Below, one piece after another: positions 32,610-42,376 of a stretch of 64,000 nucleotides of DNA (the first letter of the stretch is position 1; each line of letters begins with the position of its first letter). This DNA is from Leucothrix pacifica. GTDB taxonomy: Bacteria > Pseudomonadota > Gammaproteobacteria > Thiotrichales > Thiotrichaceae. The position numbers and the translations under genes are program-made. The stretch is from the NCBI RefSeq assembly GCF_003172875.1, contig NZ_QGKM01000036.1, forward strand, positions 1-64,000. The letters are read 5' to 3'. Below the pieces are notes generated by a model. That model searched no databases. It had not been told where the DNA came from and was given only the letters and a program-made list of their open reading frames with translations.

Positions 32610-35117
32610 TTAGTCTTCCAGCGTTATTCGGTTGATTCTGCGTGCGTTTAAAACCACCGCTAAGGAGCTAAGTGACATGCCAATTGCTGCCATCCAGGGC
32701 GCTAATAAACCACTGGCCGCTAGAGGTAATACCGTCAAATTATACATGACCGCCCAGCTAAGGTTTTGACGAATCACTTGCTGTCCGCGCTTTGCAATCT
32801 GTTGGGCAATATTAAGACCTTTTAAGCGCCCACCCAATAAAATTATGTCTGCCTGGCTTTGGCTAAGCTGGCTACCACTTGCCATTGCAACACTCACATT
32901 GGCCTGCCCAAGTACCGGAGCATCATTCACACCATCTCCAACCATCGCTACCTGATGACCTGCGGCTTGTAGCTCTTGTAGATAAGCCACCTTGTCAGCA
33001 GGTAATAAATCCCCCAGAGCCGTATCAATTGGTAAAGTTTGCGCGAAACGAGATACCACCGCTTGCCGGTCTCCACTAATCAAACTGATTTGTGTTACTT
33101 GCTTCTGATCATTATCAGGAGTCTGTTTAAGTGCTGTCAGCACATCGTTGGCATCTCTTCGGACTCTGTCCGACAAATACACCGCCGCCAGTACTTTGCC
33201 GTGAACCGCTAATACCACAACACTGTGTTCATCCTGCAATACTGGCATGTCGCTTATCTCGCATGCCTTGGCGATCCAAGTCGCATTTCCGGCAAAATAT
33301 TGCGTTCCTTGCACCACACCATAGACGCCAGATCCATGAACGGACTGAACATCCGTCGCACTTAACTCCGTCGGACGGGTCAATGCACTGGCCAATACAT
33401 GATCAGAATGTTGCTCAATCGCAGACAAAATTTGCAGGCATTGATCAACTGACAGACCTGTGGATACCTTGTTAGGATGATCAAACAGATCCACATACTC
33501 AATCACCAGCTCGGCAGTACTCAAGGTACCCGTTTTATCAAAACACCAATGATCAACGGTCATCAATGCTTCGCAAGAATCTGCATTACTAAGCAGTACA
33601 CCATGACGACTTAAAAAGTGACTGACAACAGTCAACACGGCGGGCGTAGCTAATGAAAATGCACAGGGACAACTGGCAATCAGTACTGATAAGACAATAC
33701 TAAACACCCGGTCCGGCGCGACGATATACCAAAACACACCAACCGCTACCGCTATCACTAATAGCACGGTGACAAAATAGCGAGCCATCTGATCGGCAAA
33801 GCGTACCCGCTCCGGACGATGTGATTGGGCGCGATCTAATAATTGTTTGATTGAAGCAACCGCAGACTGCTCCCATGCTTGGGTGACCACTAAACGTAAG
33901 CTACCGGATTGTAACTTTGTGCCACCGGTCACCAAGTCATCCTGAGCATATGAAACAGGACGTGCCTCACCAGTCAATAGTGACTCATCTAACTGCGCTT
34001 CGCCACTTAATACCCTACCATCACAAGGAATCGTCTCCCCTGCTAGCACATCTACTTCATCACCTTTCCCAAGCTGCTGAGGACTGATCACTAAGGTTTC
34101 ACCATTGCGCCAAACTGTCACCAGCGGAGGCAGTAATTGCCTCAACGCATCCGCACTGGAAGCGGCGCTATAACGTGCCCGCATTTCCAAAAAGCGCCCC
34201 AAGGACAGGAAGAATACAAACATGACGGCAGAGTCAAAGTACACCTCAGCAGCCACATTGCGTTGAATTAAGAGCTGCCAGACACTCGCAGCATAAGCCC
34301 CCCCAATCGCCAATGCCACCGGCACATCCATACCGAGATGACGATTTTTAAGGTCAAACCAAGCATGTTTGAAAAAGGGAGAACCCGCGTAAAACACTAC
34401 AGCCGTAGCCACGAGCATACTCACCAGATTTAAAAACTGGCGAATACCTTCATCCATCCCCTGATAATCACCTAAATAGACACCAATGGCATAGGTCATT
34501 ACCTGCATCATGCCAAAGCCAGCCACAGCCAGACGCTTTAAAGACTGACGGTTTTCAAACTCACGCTTATCGACTCCGGTTTCACTGTCATTAAGGGGGC
34601 GGGGTTGATACCCCAATCGGGCAATCGTGCTTAAAATATCACTCAGTGCACTCTGCTCCGGTTGCCAATATAGCTGTACCTGATGAGTGTCCGGGTTGAG
34701 TTGCACACGCTCTACTCCCGGTAGTTTGGACAAGGAACTATCAATTAACCATGAGCAACTACTGCAATACATGCCTTGCACATAAATACGCGCACAGGCT
34801 TCGCCATCTTGTTCTTTTTGATACTGCGAACGCACTTCCGGCTGATCGTAATATTGCCAGCTATTGCTATCACCGTATTGGTCAGACACAGCCGCTTCCG
34901 GCAACTGTCCACCACGATACTGATAGAAATCACCCATACCATTTTGCTGAATAAAGTCGGCAGCCGCCAGACAACCGAGGCAACACATCGGCTCCTGCTT
35001 ACCGTTTACGTCCAGATGATAATTGCTGTGTGCGGGGACTTCTAAACCGCAATGATAACAACTCACGTCCTCATGCGTGTGCTGATGGGAATGTGCAGAG
35101 ATGGCTAGATCAGTCAT
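32610..35117 (-). CDS. ccoI: copper-translocating P-type ATPase CcoI/FixI
   Basis: 835 aa. The N-terminus has a His-rich stretch, a Cys pair C20/C23 and CCLGC (45-49), then an HMA domain with GMYCSSCS (C118, C121). The membrane part carries the SCPCAFS copper motif, followed by DKTGTLS and GDGVNDAPVL. The extra Cys-rich N-terminal segment is characteristic of FixI/CcoI. It supplies copper for the CcoN CuB centre, and sits between the short ccoH and ccoS. Confidence 0.96.
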   Translation of the reverse strand: MTDLAISAHSHQHTHEDVSCYHCGLEVPAHSNYHLDVNGKQEPMCCLGCLAAADFIQQNGMGDFYQYRGGQLPEAAVSDQYGDSNSWQYYDQPEVRSQYQKEQDGEACARIYVQGMYCSSCSWLIDSSLSKLPGVERVQLNPDTHQVQLYWQPEQSALSDILSTIARLGYQPRPLNDSETGVDKREFENRQSLKRLAVAGFGMMQVMTYAIGVYLGDYQGMDEGIRQFLNLVSMLVATAVVFYAGSPFFKHAWFDLKNRHLGMDVPVALAIGGAYAASVWQLLIQRNVAAEVYFDSAVMFVFFLSLGRFLEMRARYSAASSADALRQLLPPLVTVWRNGETLVISPQQLGKGDEVDVLAGETIPCDGRVLSGEAQLDESLLTGEARPVSYAQDDLVTGGTKLQSGSLRLVVTQAWEQSAVASIKQLLDRAQSHRPERVRFADQMARYFVTVLLVIAVAVGVFWYIVAPDRVFSIVLSVLIASCPCAFSLATPAVLTVVSHFLSRHGVLLSNADSCEALMTVDHWCFDKTGTLSTAELVIEYVDLFDHPNKVSTGLSVDQCLQILSAIEQHSDHVLASALTRPTELSATDVQSVHGSGVYGVVQGTQYFAGNATWIAKACEISDMPVLQDEHSVVVLAVHGKVLAAVYLSDRVRRDANDVLTALKQTPDNDQKQVTQISLISGDRQAVVSRFAQTLPIDTALGDLLPADKVAYLQELQAAGHQVAMVGDGVNDAPVLGQANVSVAMASGSQLSQSQADIILLGGRLKGLNIAQQIAKRGQQVIRQNLSWAVMYNLTVLPLAASGLLAPWMAAIGMSLSSLAVVLNARRINRITLED

Positions 35118-35128
35118 GCCGAAGACGC

Positions 35129-35302
35129 TTATTTAGACTGAGTGATTGCAGGGGGGACAATGTCAGGTGCATTTCTGTACGCGATGTAGATGGTGAAGCT
35201 ACTTGCCAGCACGACTAACATTGGCAGTAAAATCACCATCCACACCATGCCATAGCGATACCACGGTAGTTCGATTTCCTGAGAGTTTTGAAGCATATCC
35301 AT
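35129..35302 (-). CDS. ccoH: short CcoH/FixH-like membrane protein
   Basis: 57 aa from the ATG at 35302, which has GGAGG upstream; the longer frame starts at 35350. ELPWYRYGMVWMVILLPMLV and TIYIAYRNAPDIV correspond to the N-terminal PWYR...P.......VT..IA.RN.D part of FixH. Full-length FixH is about 150-170 aa, so the periplasmic part is missing. It is first in the operon and 11 bases from ccoI, directly behind an FNR site. Confidence 0.78.
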   Translation of the reverse strand: MDMLQNSQEIELPWYRYGMVWMVILLPMLVVLASSFTIYIAYRNAPDIVPPAITQSK

Positions 35303-35340
35303 TTTAACATCCTCCGGGAGGGTACTTTGTGTGAGTGTAG

Positions 35341-35382
35341 ATACTAACAAAGCAATCGATTAGATAAATTGATATGGGTCAA
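35341..35382 (-). promoter_or_regulatory. FNR box and -10 of the ccoH-I-S operon
   Basis: On the minus strand TTGACCCATATCAA (35369-35382) matches the FNR consensus TTGAC-N4-ATCAA. TAGTAT at 35346-35341 lies at the exact -10 position if the box is centred at -41.5, with a start near 35334. The operon should be induced at low oxygen. Confidence 0.85.
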
Positions 35383-35407
35383 ACTTGTGGTGGTCTAAAA
35401 CATAGCG

Positions 35408-35436
35408 AAAAAAAAGAGGAGCTAAAAAGCCCCTCT
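35408..35436 (-). terminator. rho-independent terminator of the CotH gene
   Basis: On the minus strand AGAGGGGCT pairs with AGCTCCTCT around a 4-base loop (one mismatch) and runs into eight T residues. It lies 40 bases past the CotH stop and separates that gene from the FNR promoter of ccoH. Confidence 0.88.
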
Positions 35437-35477
35437 TGGTGTTACTCATAACACTAGTTCAGATCATGATAGAAACA

Positions 35478-37985
35478 TTAGTACACTCTTACAGTGACTT
35501 TAGCTGCATTATCACGCCCAAAGCTGTCTCTGATGGCATACCAGAAACTGTCCGTACCGCGATATCCTGATCTTGGCGTGTAGCGTAGCTTACCATCAAC
35601 AATCGCAATCTGTCCGCCATTAACAGAGTATTGATTTACATCCAGAATCGTTAAACCGGCACCCGTATCATTCGCCAACGGATCAAACGTAATCGGTGTA
35701 TACGCAATGGTGGTTACATAATCACTGTATGCCACCGGATACTCTGCTTCACCAGACACATTAATCGTAACCACACTGCTGTTCGTGCGGCCTAGTGAAT
35801 CTTCAAACACGTACCAAATTTTATCTTCACCCGTGAAGTCAGTCTTAGGCGTATAGACAATTTTATTACTGCCGATAGATACTGTGCCACCACGTAGTGA
35901 CCATGGATTGGTCGAAGTAAGCTCCAGGCCACTTCCGGTATCGTTGGCTAGTACATCAATATTCAGTCTGGTGTTGAGTGAAGAGTAAACCGTGTCAGGG
36001 TTGCCCACTGGGTAGGCATTTTCTGTCACCGTTATGGTAGCTACGCCATAGTTGGTTCGGCCCTGATTGTCTTTAATGTTATACCAAAGACGATCTGTAC
36101 CACTGAATCCACTCTTAGGTCTGTAATTGATTTTGTTATTCACAATATCAACACGACCACCCTTCTCTGACCACTGATTAGTGCTGTCAATGGTCAAGCC
36201 AGCACCTGTGTCATTGACCAAAACATCAATCGTGATAGCAGTACCCTCCTGAGTACTCACGTAATCAGGGTTACCAACAGGGGCTGCACTACTGCCGCTA
36301 TTCTGCGCATAGAATTTCACAACACCATAAACAGCGGGAGAACTACCACGGGTAATCTCGTTATAGCCAACCTGCCAGTACTGCGACGGTGCATTAGCAT
36401 CACGTGCAATGACGCGATAGTAATATTCACCCGTTGCATACAACCAGGGAACAGTCAGATTCGTTGCCTGAATGCCATCCTGACTAAACACAACGCTTCC
36501 CGAGTCAAAGGTTGGAGTTGTTGCGATATCCAGATCATAACGAATCGTTTGTCCCGTCAATGACTCAGATGTATTCCACTTGAACGTATAACCACCGCCG
36601 TTAACTTCAGGATCTTCAAGCGTGAACGGCATTGGGTCGCCGATTCTCTCAACAAACTGATTATAGTTTTGTTCAACTTTCGCCGCTAGGCTCGAGAAAA
36701 TCCGATTGTAGGCAGCGACTTTTTCGGGGTTCGTGCCGCCAACATATAATTTATCGATATCAGGACTTGAGGTAATCACCGGGAACACAACATTGTAATA
36801 ACTATCCGCTTTCTCCTGAATTTTCTCAGCCGTCAGATACTTATTCTTAATCTCAAGCATCGCCTCTTTAAGCAGGTTTAAATTACCCGGCTGCCTTAAG
36901 AATTGCTGATGCAGCTCTTGGCCCCACCAATTCGCATGTGACTGAGTCCAGCGAGGCAGGTCGGTACGCTCGGTGTAGCCTGTATCAAACAAAGCACCTA
37001 ATCCAAGGTCATAATCCCACGGTACCATGTAGAATTTTTCAGTATCCTTTGGGTTGTACAGGTAGAAGTTATGGAAGTTGGTATCGTAATTATCTAACAG
37101 TAAATTCACTGCTAACCAACTCAGGTAATTATCCCGATTAAAGTATCTATTGAAGACCTGACTGGTGAAGTCCAGAGATGGATTGTTCAATGCCTGCAGC
37201 ATCTCCACAAATTTACGGTGATCATCACCTCGCTTAATCTCCATGAGCTTTTCAAAGGCATCTTCATCCAGTGGCTCACCTGCTTCATCCAGCGCAAATG
37301 CCGGATCATCTCTGAAAAAGAAATTCTCAGCTTTATACACCCCGGAATCATCATCCCAACCACGTTGAATAAGGTATTCTTTTCCAAAATACTCAACGTG
37401 GGTATACAGACCATAGTCCTCAACCACACCCTGATCTTCAACTTTGAAGTTTACAAACTGGGTCTGCATACTGGGTAGATTTGGAATGTCCGCAAACAGG
37501 TCATAACTTAGTTTGTTACGAATACGGCTAAAGTCCCAAAAGCTCTTCACTAGCTGAATGCGACGCTCGCCACGCCATAAATCATCACTGCTATCGAGCT
37601 TCACCCGGAATGATTTTTGTGGTGCGCCACGGCTGGTTGCACCCCGTTGGCGTAACTCAGCATTAGAGACTAAGCCATCATCCGGAAAGTCATCAGCCGT
37701 CATATGGACTTTTATTTCCGGCTTAAAATCATCACTGCCATCAACGTCATTAAGTACATCCTCGAGTGTACAGCCGTCATAAGTACCCGCCACACATGGA
37801 CCTGTACCAATGACAGTTTTGACTCTCATATTTAATAATGTCGGGGCCGAGCTATCATAAATGCCCGCAGGCTCTACTAAATGACTGGTCGTGACTGACG
37901 ACAAGACATCCGCAGACAAGTGTGTCGCTGGCAAAACGCACGCTGCGAATAATGCGATACGAAACGGTGTATTACTTTTAAACAT
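35478..37985 (-). CDS. secreted CotH-kinase-domain protein with three Ig-like repeats
   Basis: 835 aa with a signal peptide (cut after about residue 25). The CotH core (about 85-450) shows LRQRGATSRGAPQKSFRV, WDFSRIRNKLSYDLF, the ESM-like EIKRGDD, LLLDNYDTNFHNFYLY and VPWDYDLGLG with the DNYDTN and WDYD acidic metal sites. The C-terminal third carries three similar ~80-aa domains with NDTGAGLTI and FSGTDRLWY motifs. CotH proteins phosphorylate secreted substrates in Bacillus; here it is a lone secreted protein without a VTC/polyphosphate partner. Substrate unknown. Confidence 0.9.
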   Translation of the reverse strand: MFKSNTPFRIALFAACVLPATHLSADVLSSVTTSHLVEPAGIYDSSAPTLLNMRVKTVIGTGPCVAGTYDGCTLEDVLNDVDGSDDFKPEIKVHMTADDFPDDGLVSNAELRQRGATSRGAPQKSFRVKLDSSDDLWRGERRIQLVKSFWDFSRIRNKLSYDLFADIPNLPSMQTQFVNFKVEDQGVVEDYGLYTHVEYFGKEYLIQRGWDDDSGVYKAENFFFRDDPAFALDEAGEPLDEDAFEKLMEIKRGDDHRKFVEMLQALNNPSLDFTSQVFNRYFNRDNYLSWLAVNLLLDNYDTNFHNFYLYNPKDTEKFYMVPWDYDLGLGALFDTGYTERTDLPRWTQSHANWWGQELHQQFLRQPGNLNLLKEAMLEIKNKYLTAEKIQEKADSYYNVVFPVITSSPDIDKLYVGGTNPEKVAAYNRIFSSLAAKVEQNYNQFVERIGDPMPFTLEDPEVNGGGYTFKWNTSESLTGQTIRYDLDIATTPTFDSGSVVFSQDGIQATNLTVPWLYATGEYYYRVIARDANAPSQYWQVGYNEITRGSSPAVYGVVKFYAQNSGSSAAPVGNPDYVSTQEGTAITIDVLVNDTGAGLTIDSTNQWSEKGGRVDIVNNKINYRPKSGFSGTDRLWYNIKDNQGRTNYGVATITVTENAYPVGNPDTVYSSLNTRLNIDVLANDTGSGLELTSTNPWSLRGGTVSIGSNKIVYTPKTDFTGEDKIWYVFEDSLGRTNSSVVTINVSGEAEYPVAYSDYVTTIAYTPITFDPLANDTGAGLTILDVNQYSVNGGQIAIVDGKLRYTPRSGYRGTDSFWYAIRDSFGRDNAAKVTVRVY

Positions 37986-38228
37986 AGAGTCTCCCTCTCT
38001 TAGCGTCTATATGTTTCTATCCGTAACAAAGCATATAAGTTCAAGGCTGAATATCTGCTATGTGATCAGGACTAGTGGCTGTAATTCACTATCAACTGGC
38101 AACTCAGGCAATAAAATAGTTAAACGAATGTTCATTATTATTCTGCGCTTGGTTTGGTTATCTTGTCAGTCAGCAGGTAAACATAAAAATAATCAACTTG
38201 CAGATAACAGTCACATTGGGAGTCATTT

Positions 38229-38855
38229 ATGAAACATTCGAACTACTCACGTCGCGGCTTTTTGGCTAGCGTGTCATCTGTTATAGGCGGATTACTTGTT
38301 TACCGAAGTGCTAATGCTCGCGCGTTGACCCCTCGCACAACCGAAGGTCCTTTCTACCCCCGTCCGTCCATGCGTTTTGCGGATGTGGATAATGATCTGG
38401 TGAAAGTAGAAGGTGCAGTCCGTGAGGCCGGCGGTGAAATCATTCATCTAAAAGGCGTGCTCACTGACAAACAAGGGAGACCACTTGCCGGGCATCGCGT
38501 CGAAATCTGGCAATGTGATGTGAATGGTAAATATCTGCATACCGGCGATAGACAATCAACTGCGTATGATCAGGGATTTCAGGGGTTTGGTCACGATATA
38601 ACGGATGCCAATGGCGCTTACCAATTCCGCACGATTAAACCAACGCAGTATCCTGGTCGTACGCCACATATCCACGTGAAGGTGCTGAGTGCTGAGAGGG
38701 AACTGCTAACTACACAGTTCTATATTAAAGATCACCCTAATAATGCACGGGATGGCTTATTTAACTGGATGTCTGCAGAGGAGCAGGAAGTGGTGTCTAT
38801 GGGGTTCCGGAAGGGAGAATCGGGTATTGAGACATCGGTGAATATCATCGTTTAA
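38229..38855 (+). CDS. intradiol ring-cleavage dioxygenase-like protein with Tat signal
   Basis: 208 aa, starting with a twin-arginine signal (SRRGFLASVSSVIGG). The dioxygenase fold is seen in TTEGPFYPRP, VLTDKQGRPLAGHRVEIWQC, YQFRTIKPTQYPGRTPHIH. Tyr in NGKYLH and PTQYPG and the two His of HIH are the expected non-heme iron ligands. Export to the periplasm is unusual for catechol/protocatechuate enzymes, and no ring-cleavage pathway genes are near. Substrate is unknown. Confidence 0.88.
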   Translation: MKHSNYSRRGFLASVSSVIGGLLVYRSANARALTPRTTEGPFYPRPSMRFADVDNDLVKVEGAVREAGGEIIHLKGVLTDKQGRPLAGHRVEIWQCDVNGKYLHTGDRQSTAYDQGFQGFGHDITDANGAYQFRTIKPTQYPGRTPHIHVKVLSAERELLTTQFYIKDHPNNARDGLFNWMSAEEQEVVSMGFRKGESGIETSVNIIV

Positions 38856-39326
38856 CGACGTACCACGAGATTCATCACCTCTTCAAACGAATTGCCGCGC
38901 AAGCCATATCGCTGTTAACAATATGGCTTGCAGCAACGGACTATCGGATCGCTAAACATCTTATCATTAACAACCATTTAAAAAATCCTTTATATTTAAT
39001 ACGTTAAAAATCGAAATGAGGGAATGAGAACGATAACGACCGAGGTTTATCTTTTCCCAGGTAGCGATTACGGGTATCAAATGTGTTTAGATCAAAAATA
39101 TGCAAAGTTTTCCAATTTGTAATATTCCTGAAAAGCTGACGACTTAGTATCTCGATTGCTTAGCCAAATAATCAGCTATACCAGATACATTTTTTATTGA
39201 AAATTACGAACAAAATTCAATCACTCCAATACAATCACTTCACATTTGTTTCCGTTACTCCTAAGATGAAGTGAAGAAATTCATGAGTTTTACCCCGTTA
39301 TTTCACCGTTTAACCTCAGGATTGCT
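38856..39326. other. intergenic region before the polyamine ABC operon
   Basis: 471 AT-rich bases with no gene seen. It holds a hairpin near the start (listed separately), and the promoter of the downstream transporter operon is presumably in the last 150 bases, but I cannot place its -35/-10 with confidence. Confidence 0.5.
38899..38931 (+). terminator. hairpin after the dioxygenase gene
   Basis: GCAAGCCATAT (38899-38909) pairs perfectly with ATATGGCTTGC (38921-38931) around an 11-base loop. There is no T-tract, so termination would be partial or factor-dependent. Confidence 0.5.
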
Positions 39327-40400
39327 ATGAAAAATTTCAAATTGAAAAAACTACTTCTTTCTTCTCTCGTCGGTGCTGCTTTATTTAGCAGTGCATTATC
39401 CGCCGAAGAACTTCGCTTGCTGACATGGGGCGGATATGCGCCTGATGACGTCATCGAACTGTTTAAAAAAGAAACCGGTATTGATGTCAAAGTCACCAAG
39501 TCTAACAACGAAGACATGATTTCAAAGCTGCGTGCCACCGGTGGTTCTGGTTTTGACTTGGTACAGCCGAGTCAGGATCGCGTGACTGGTGCTCAGGAAA
39601 ACTACGACATCTACAAACCGATGGATCTGTCTAAGATCAAAGCGGAATCTTTCATTGCTTCCATGCTGGAGGCCACTAAAACCAATACAACACTCAATGG
39701 CGATGTTTACAGTGTGCCGCATATCTGGGGAACCAGTGGTTTAGTGGTAAACACTGCCGCAGCAAAAGATGTGAAGGACTATACCGACCTGTGTAGTGCC
39801 GATCTCAGTGGCAAGGTTTCTTACCGTCTGAAACGCCCAACCCTCATTGGTTTTGCATTTGCGATGGGCGAAGACCCTTTTGCCGCCTACTCCGATGTTG
39901 AGAAGTACACGGAACTCATGTCAAAAGTCGAAGCGAAGCTGGTGGAGTGTAAGCCTGTCGTAAAAACCTACTGGACCGGCGGAGACGCGCTACTCAATCT
40001 ATTACGCTCTGGTGAAGTAACCGCATCGATGGCTTGGGATACTGGTGGCTGGAAGCTTAACAAGGAAAACAAAGACATCACTTTTGTAGCGCCAACATCC
40101 GGTGCCTTAGGCTGGATTGATACCTTCACGCTACCCCGCAAAACCAAAAATGAAGAAGCCGCTTACAAGTGGATTAACTTCGTGATGCAGCCTGAAATTG
40201 CCGCCCAAATCACGGCATCTGCCGGTAACTTTACTGCATCAGAAGGCGCGGATGCCTTTGCTGACGACGTCTTAAAAGCACAGTTTCAGGCAAGCTTCCC
40301 AAAAGAAGCACTGGATAATGTGAAGTGGTATCCACCAGTTCCTGCTGGTTTAGAAGCCATTGAAGGTAAAGTGTTAGACCGTGTAAAAGCGGCGAAGTAA
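39327..40400 (+). CDS. potD: polyamine-type ABC transporter substrate-binding protein
   Basis: 357 aa with a signal peptide ending about residue 25. LRLLTWGGYAPDDVIELFKKETGIDVK, then PHIWGTSGLVVNT and GGWKLNKEN, are PotD-like features. It binds spermidine/putrescine or a related cation in the periplasm. It starts a four-gene operon; potA begins 6 bases after its stop. Confidence 0.9.
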   Translation: MKNFKLKKLLLSSLVGAALFSSALSAEELRLLTWGGYAPDDVIELFKKETGIDVKVTKSNNEDMISKLRATGGSGFDLVQPSQDRVTGAQENYDIYKPMDLSKIKAESFIASMLEATKTNTTLNGDVYSVPHIWGTSGLVVNTAAAKDVKDYTDLCSADLSGKVSYRLKRPTLIGFAFAMGEDPFAAYSDVEKYTELMSKVEAKLVECKPVVKTYWTGGDALLNLLRSGEVTASMAWDTGGWKLNKENKDITFVAPTSGALGWIDTFTLPRKTKNEEAAYKWINFVMQPEIAAQITASAGNFTASEGADAFADDVLKAQFQASFPKEALDNVKWYPPVPAGLEAIEGKVLDRVKAAK

Positions 40401-40406
40401 ACACGG

Positions 40407-41519
40407 ATGACCTCTACACTTATTGATCTGGAAACCCGTCATGTGAATAAGCATTACGGGGACTTCACTGCCGTCAATAACGTTAGCCTGAAGATTGAAA
40501 AAGGCTCGTTCTTTTCAATCCTCGGGCCTTCGGGCTGCGGTAAAACCACCTTACTGCGTATGATTGCTGGCTTTGACGAACCCGACTCAGGCGACATTCT
40601 CATACAAGGCGACTCCATGCTTGGCGTACCACCAAACAAACGCCCGGCTAACATGGTGTTCCAGCACCTCGCCCTATTCCCGATGATGTCAGTTGCAGAA
40701 AACGTCGCATACGGTTTAAAGCAACGCAAAGTGCAGGCGGCGGAAATTACCAAGCGCGTGAATAATGCTTTGGAAAGTGTTGATCTCGGTGACTCAGGAA
40801 ACAAACGAATCTCACAACTTTCCGGTGGTCAAAAGCAGCGTATTGCCATCGCACGTTGCTTAGTGCTGGAACCAAAGTTATTGCTACTGGATGAACCATT
40901 AGGTGCGCTCGATCTGAAACTGCGTGAGCACATGAAAGTCGAGCTAAAACAGATGCAAAGTCGCGTCGGCACCACCTTCATCTACATCACACATGACCAG
41001 TCTGAAGCCTTGGTTATGTCCAATAATATTGCAGTAATGAACAAAGGCTCCTTTGAACAAGTCGGCTCACCTTCGGACTTGTATTATCACCCTGAAACCG
41101 CCTTTACCGCAGGGTTTGTCGGCGATGCTAACCAATGGCAAGCGAGCGTTAGTCACATTGAAAACGGTGTGTGTACCGCCAAAGTCAGTGATGGTCTGAC
41201 GTTAACTGGCCACATCAACCCGAACGATGCACTCCAGACAGGTGACCTTGTCGATGTGTTTGTCCGCCCAGAAGCCATCAAAATAATTGCTGACCACACA
41301 AGCCAAAACGACCAACAAAGCAATCAAGTGGACTGCATCGTTATCGATTTATTATTTAATGGAGCCAACAGTACCGCCCTATTAAAAGAAACCATTAGCA
41401 ATAAAGAACTGCATGTTGCTTTACCGCAAACCGGTGAATACTCCGGCTTACAAAAAGGCCAGACAATCACCATCGCCTGGAACCCGGAGCAAACACATTG
41501 CTTTAAGGTAGTCTCGTGA
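40407..41519 (+). CDS. potA: polyamine-type ABC transporter ATP-binding protein
   Basis: 370 aa. Walker A is GPSGCGKT, signature LSGGQKQRIAIARCL, Walker B LLLLDEPLGALD, and the H-loop THDQSEA. The C-terminal TOBE-like domain (about 290-370) is typical of PotA/UgpC-type ATPases. It overlaps the next gene's GTG start by 4 bases. Confidence 0.94.
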   Translation: MTSTLIDLETRHVNKHYGDFTAVNNVSLKIEKGSFFSILGPSGCGKTTLLRMIAGFDEPDSGDILIQGDSMLGVPPNKRPANMVFQHLALFPMMSVAENVAYGLKQRKVQAAEITKRVNNALESVDLGDSGNKRISQLSGGQKQRIAIARCLVLEPKLLLLDEPLGALDLKLREHMKVELKQMQSRVGTTFIYITHDQSEALVMSNNIAVMNKGSFEQVGSPSDLYYHPETAFTAGFVGDANQWQASVSHIENGVCTAKVSDGLTLTGHINPNDALQTGDLVDVFVRPEAIKIIADHTSQNDQQSNQVDCIVIDLLFNGANSTALLKETISNKELHVALPQTGEYSGLQKGQTITIAWNPEQTHCFKVVS

Positions 41520-42376
41520 AGGCACAATCGCGCTTATTCTTCTATTTGCTACTCACGCCCTTTTTCTTGTGGCTGTTACTTCTGGTGATTTTGCCGCACA
41601 TCGACATGCTCGGCATTGCACTACGTGAGCAAACCGCACCCAGACAATACGCCTTCAGCTTTAGTAATTTCAGTGAGTTTTTCAAAGAGCCATTGTACTG
41701 GCGTACTTTTTTACGCACCGCCATCATGTCGATAGTAGCCACTGCACTGACGCTCCTGATTGCATTTCCGGTGTCTTACTACATCGCCAAAATGCTACGT
41801 GGTCGCTCCAAGTCCTTACTATTCTTACTCTGCCTGATTCCGTTTTGGGTGAGTGAATTGGTGCGCACCTATGGCTGGATGATTCTGCTACGTGAGACAG
41901 GTGTGATAAGCAATGCTTTACAGTGGCTGGGGCTGGTGTCCGGCCCTGTCGAACTACTGTATAACGATGCCGCCATTATGGTGGGGCTCGTCTATACCTC
42001 AATGCTATTTATGGTTGTACCTCTGGTAACGGTGCTGGAAAGTTTAAGCGACGACATCATCGAAGCCAGTTATGACTTGGGCGGCAATATGTGGACGACC
42101 ATGAAGAATATTGTCATTCCTCACGCCATGCCGGGTATTGTCTCTGGCTGCATTATTGTTTTTATGATGACGCTGGGGAATTACCTCACACCCAATTTAC
42201 TCGGGGGTAAAGACAGCCTCTGGTTTACCGAACAAATTTACACACAATTCATCACCCGCTTTAACTGGGAACTAGGTTCTGCCTTTGGCATATTACTGTT
42301 ACTGCTGTCCTCTCTCATCGTTTGGCTTGGCCTCAAACTCACTAAACAAACCCTCACGAGTACCATGGCCTCATGA
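41516..42376 (+). CDS. potB: polyamine-type ABC transporter permease (first subunit)
   Basis: 286 aa from a GTG at 41516, six transmembrane helices. The EAA-like loop EASYDLGGNMWTTMKNIVIPHAMPGI is the ATPase contact. PotB-like order is implied by position directly after potA. It overlaps potC by ATGA. Confidence 0.92.
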   Translation: MKAQSRLFFYLLLTPFFLWLLLLVILPHIDMLGIALREQTAPRQYAFSFSNFSEFFKEPLYWRTFLRTAIMSIVATALTLLIAFPVSYYIAKMLRGRSKSLLFLLCLIPFWVSELVRTYGWMILLRETGVISNALQWLGLVSGPVELLYNDAAIMVGLVYTSMLFMVVPLVTVLESLSDDIIEASYDLGGNMWTTMKNIVIPHAMPGIVSGCIIVFMMTLGNYLTPNLLGGKDSLWFTEQIYTQFITRFNWELGSAFGILLLLLSSLIVWLGLKLTKQTLTSTMAS

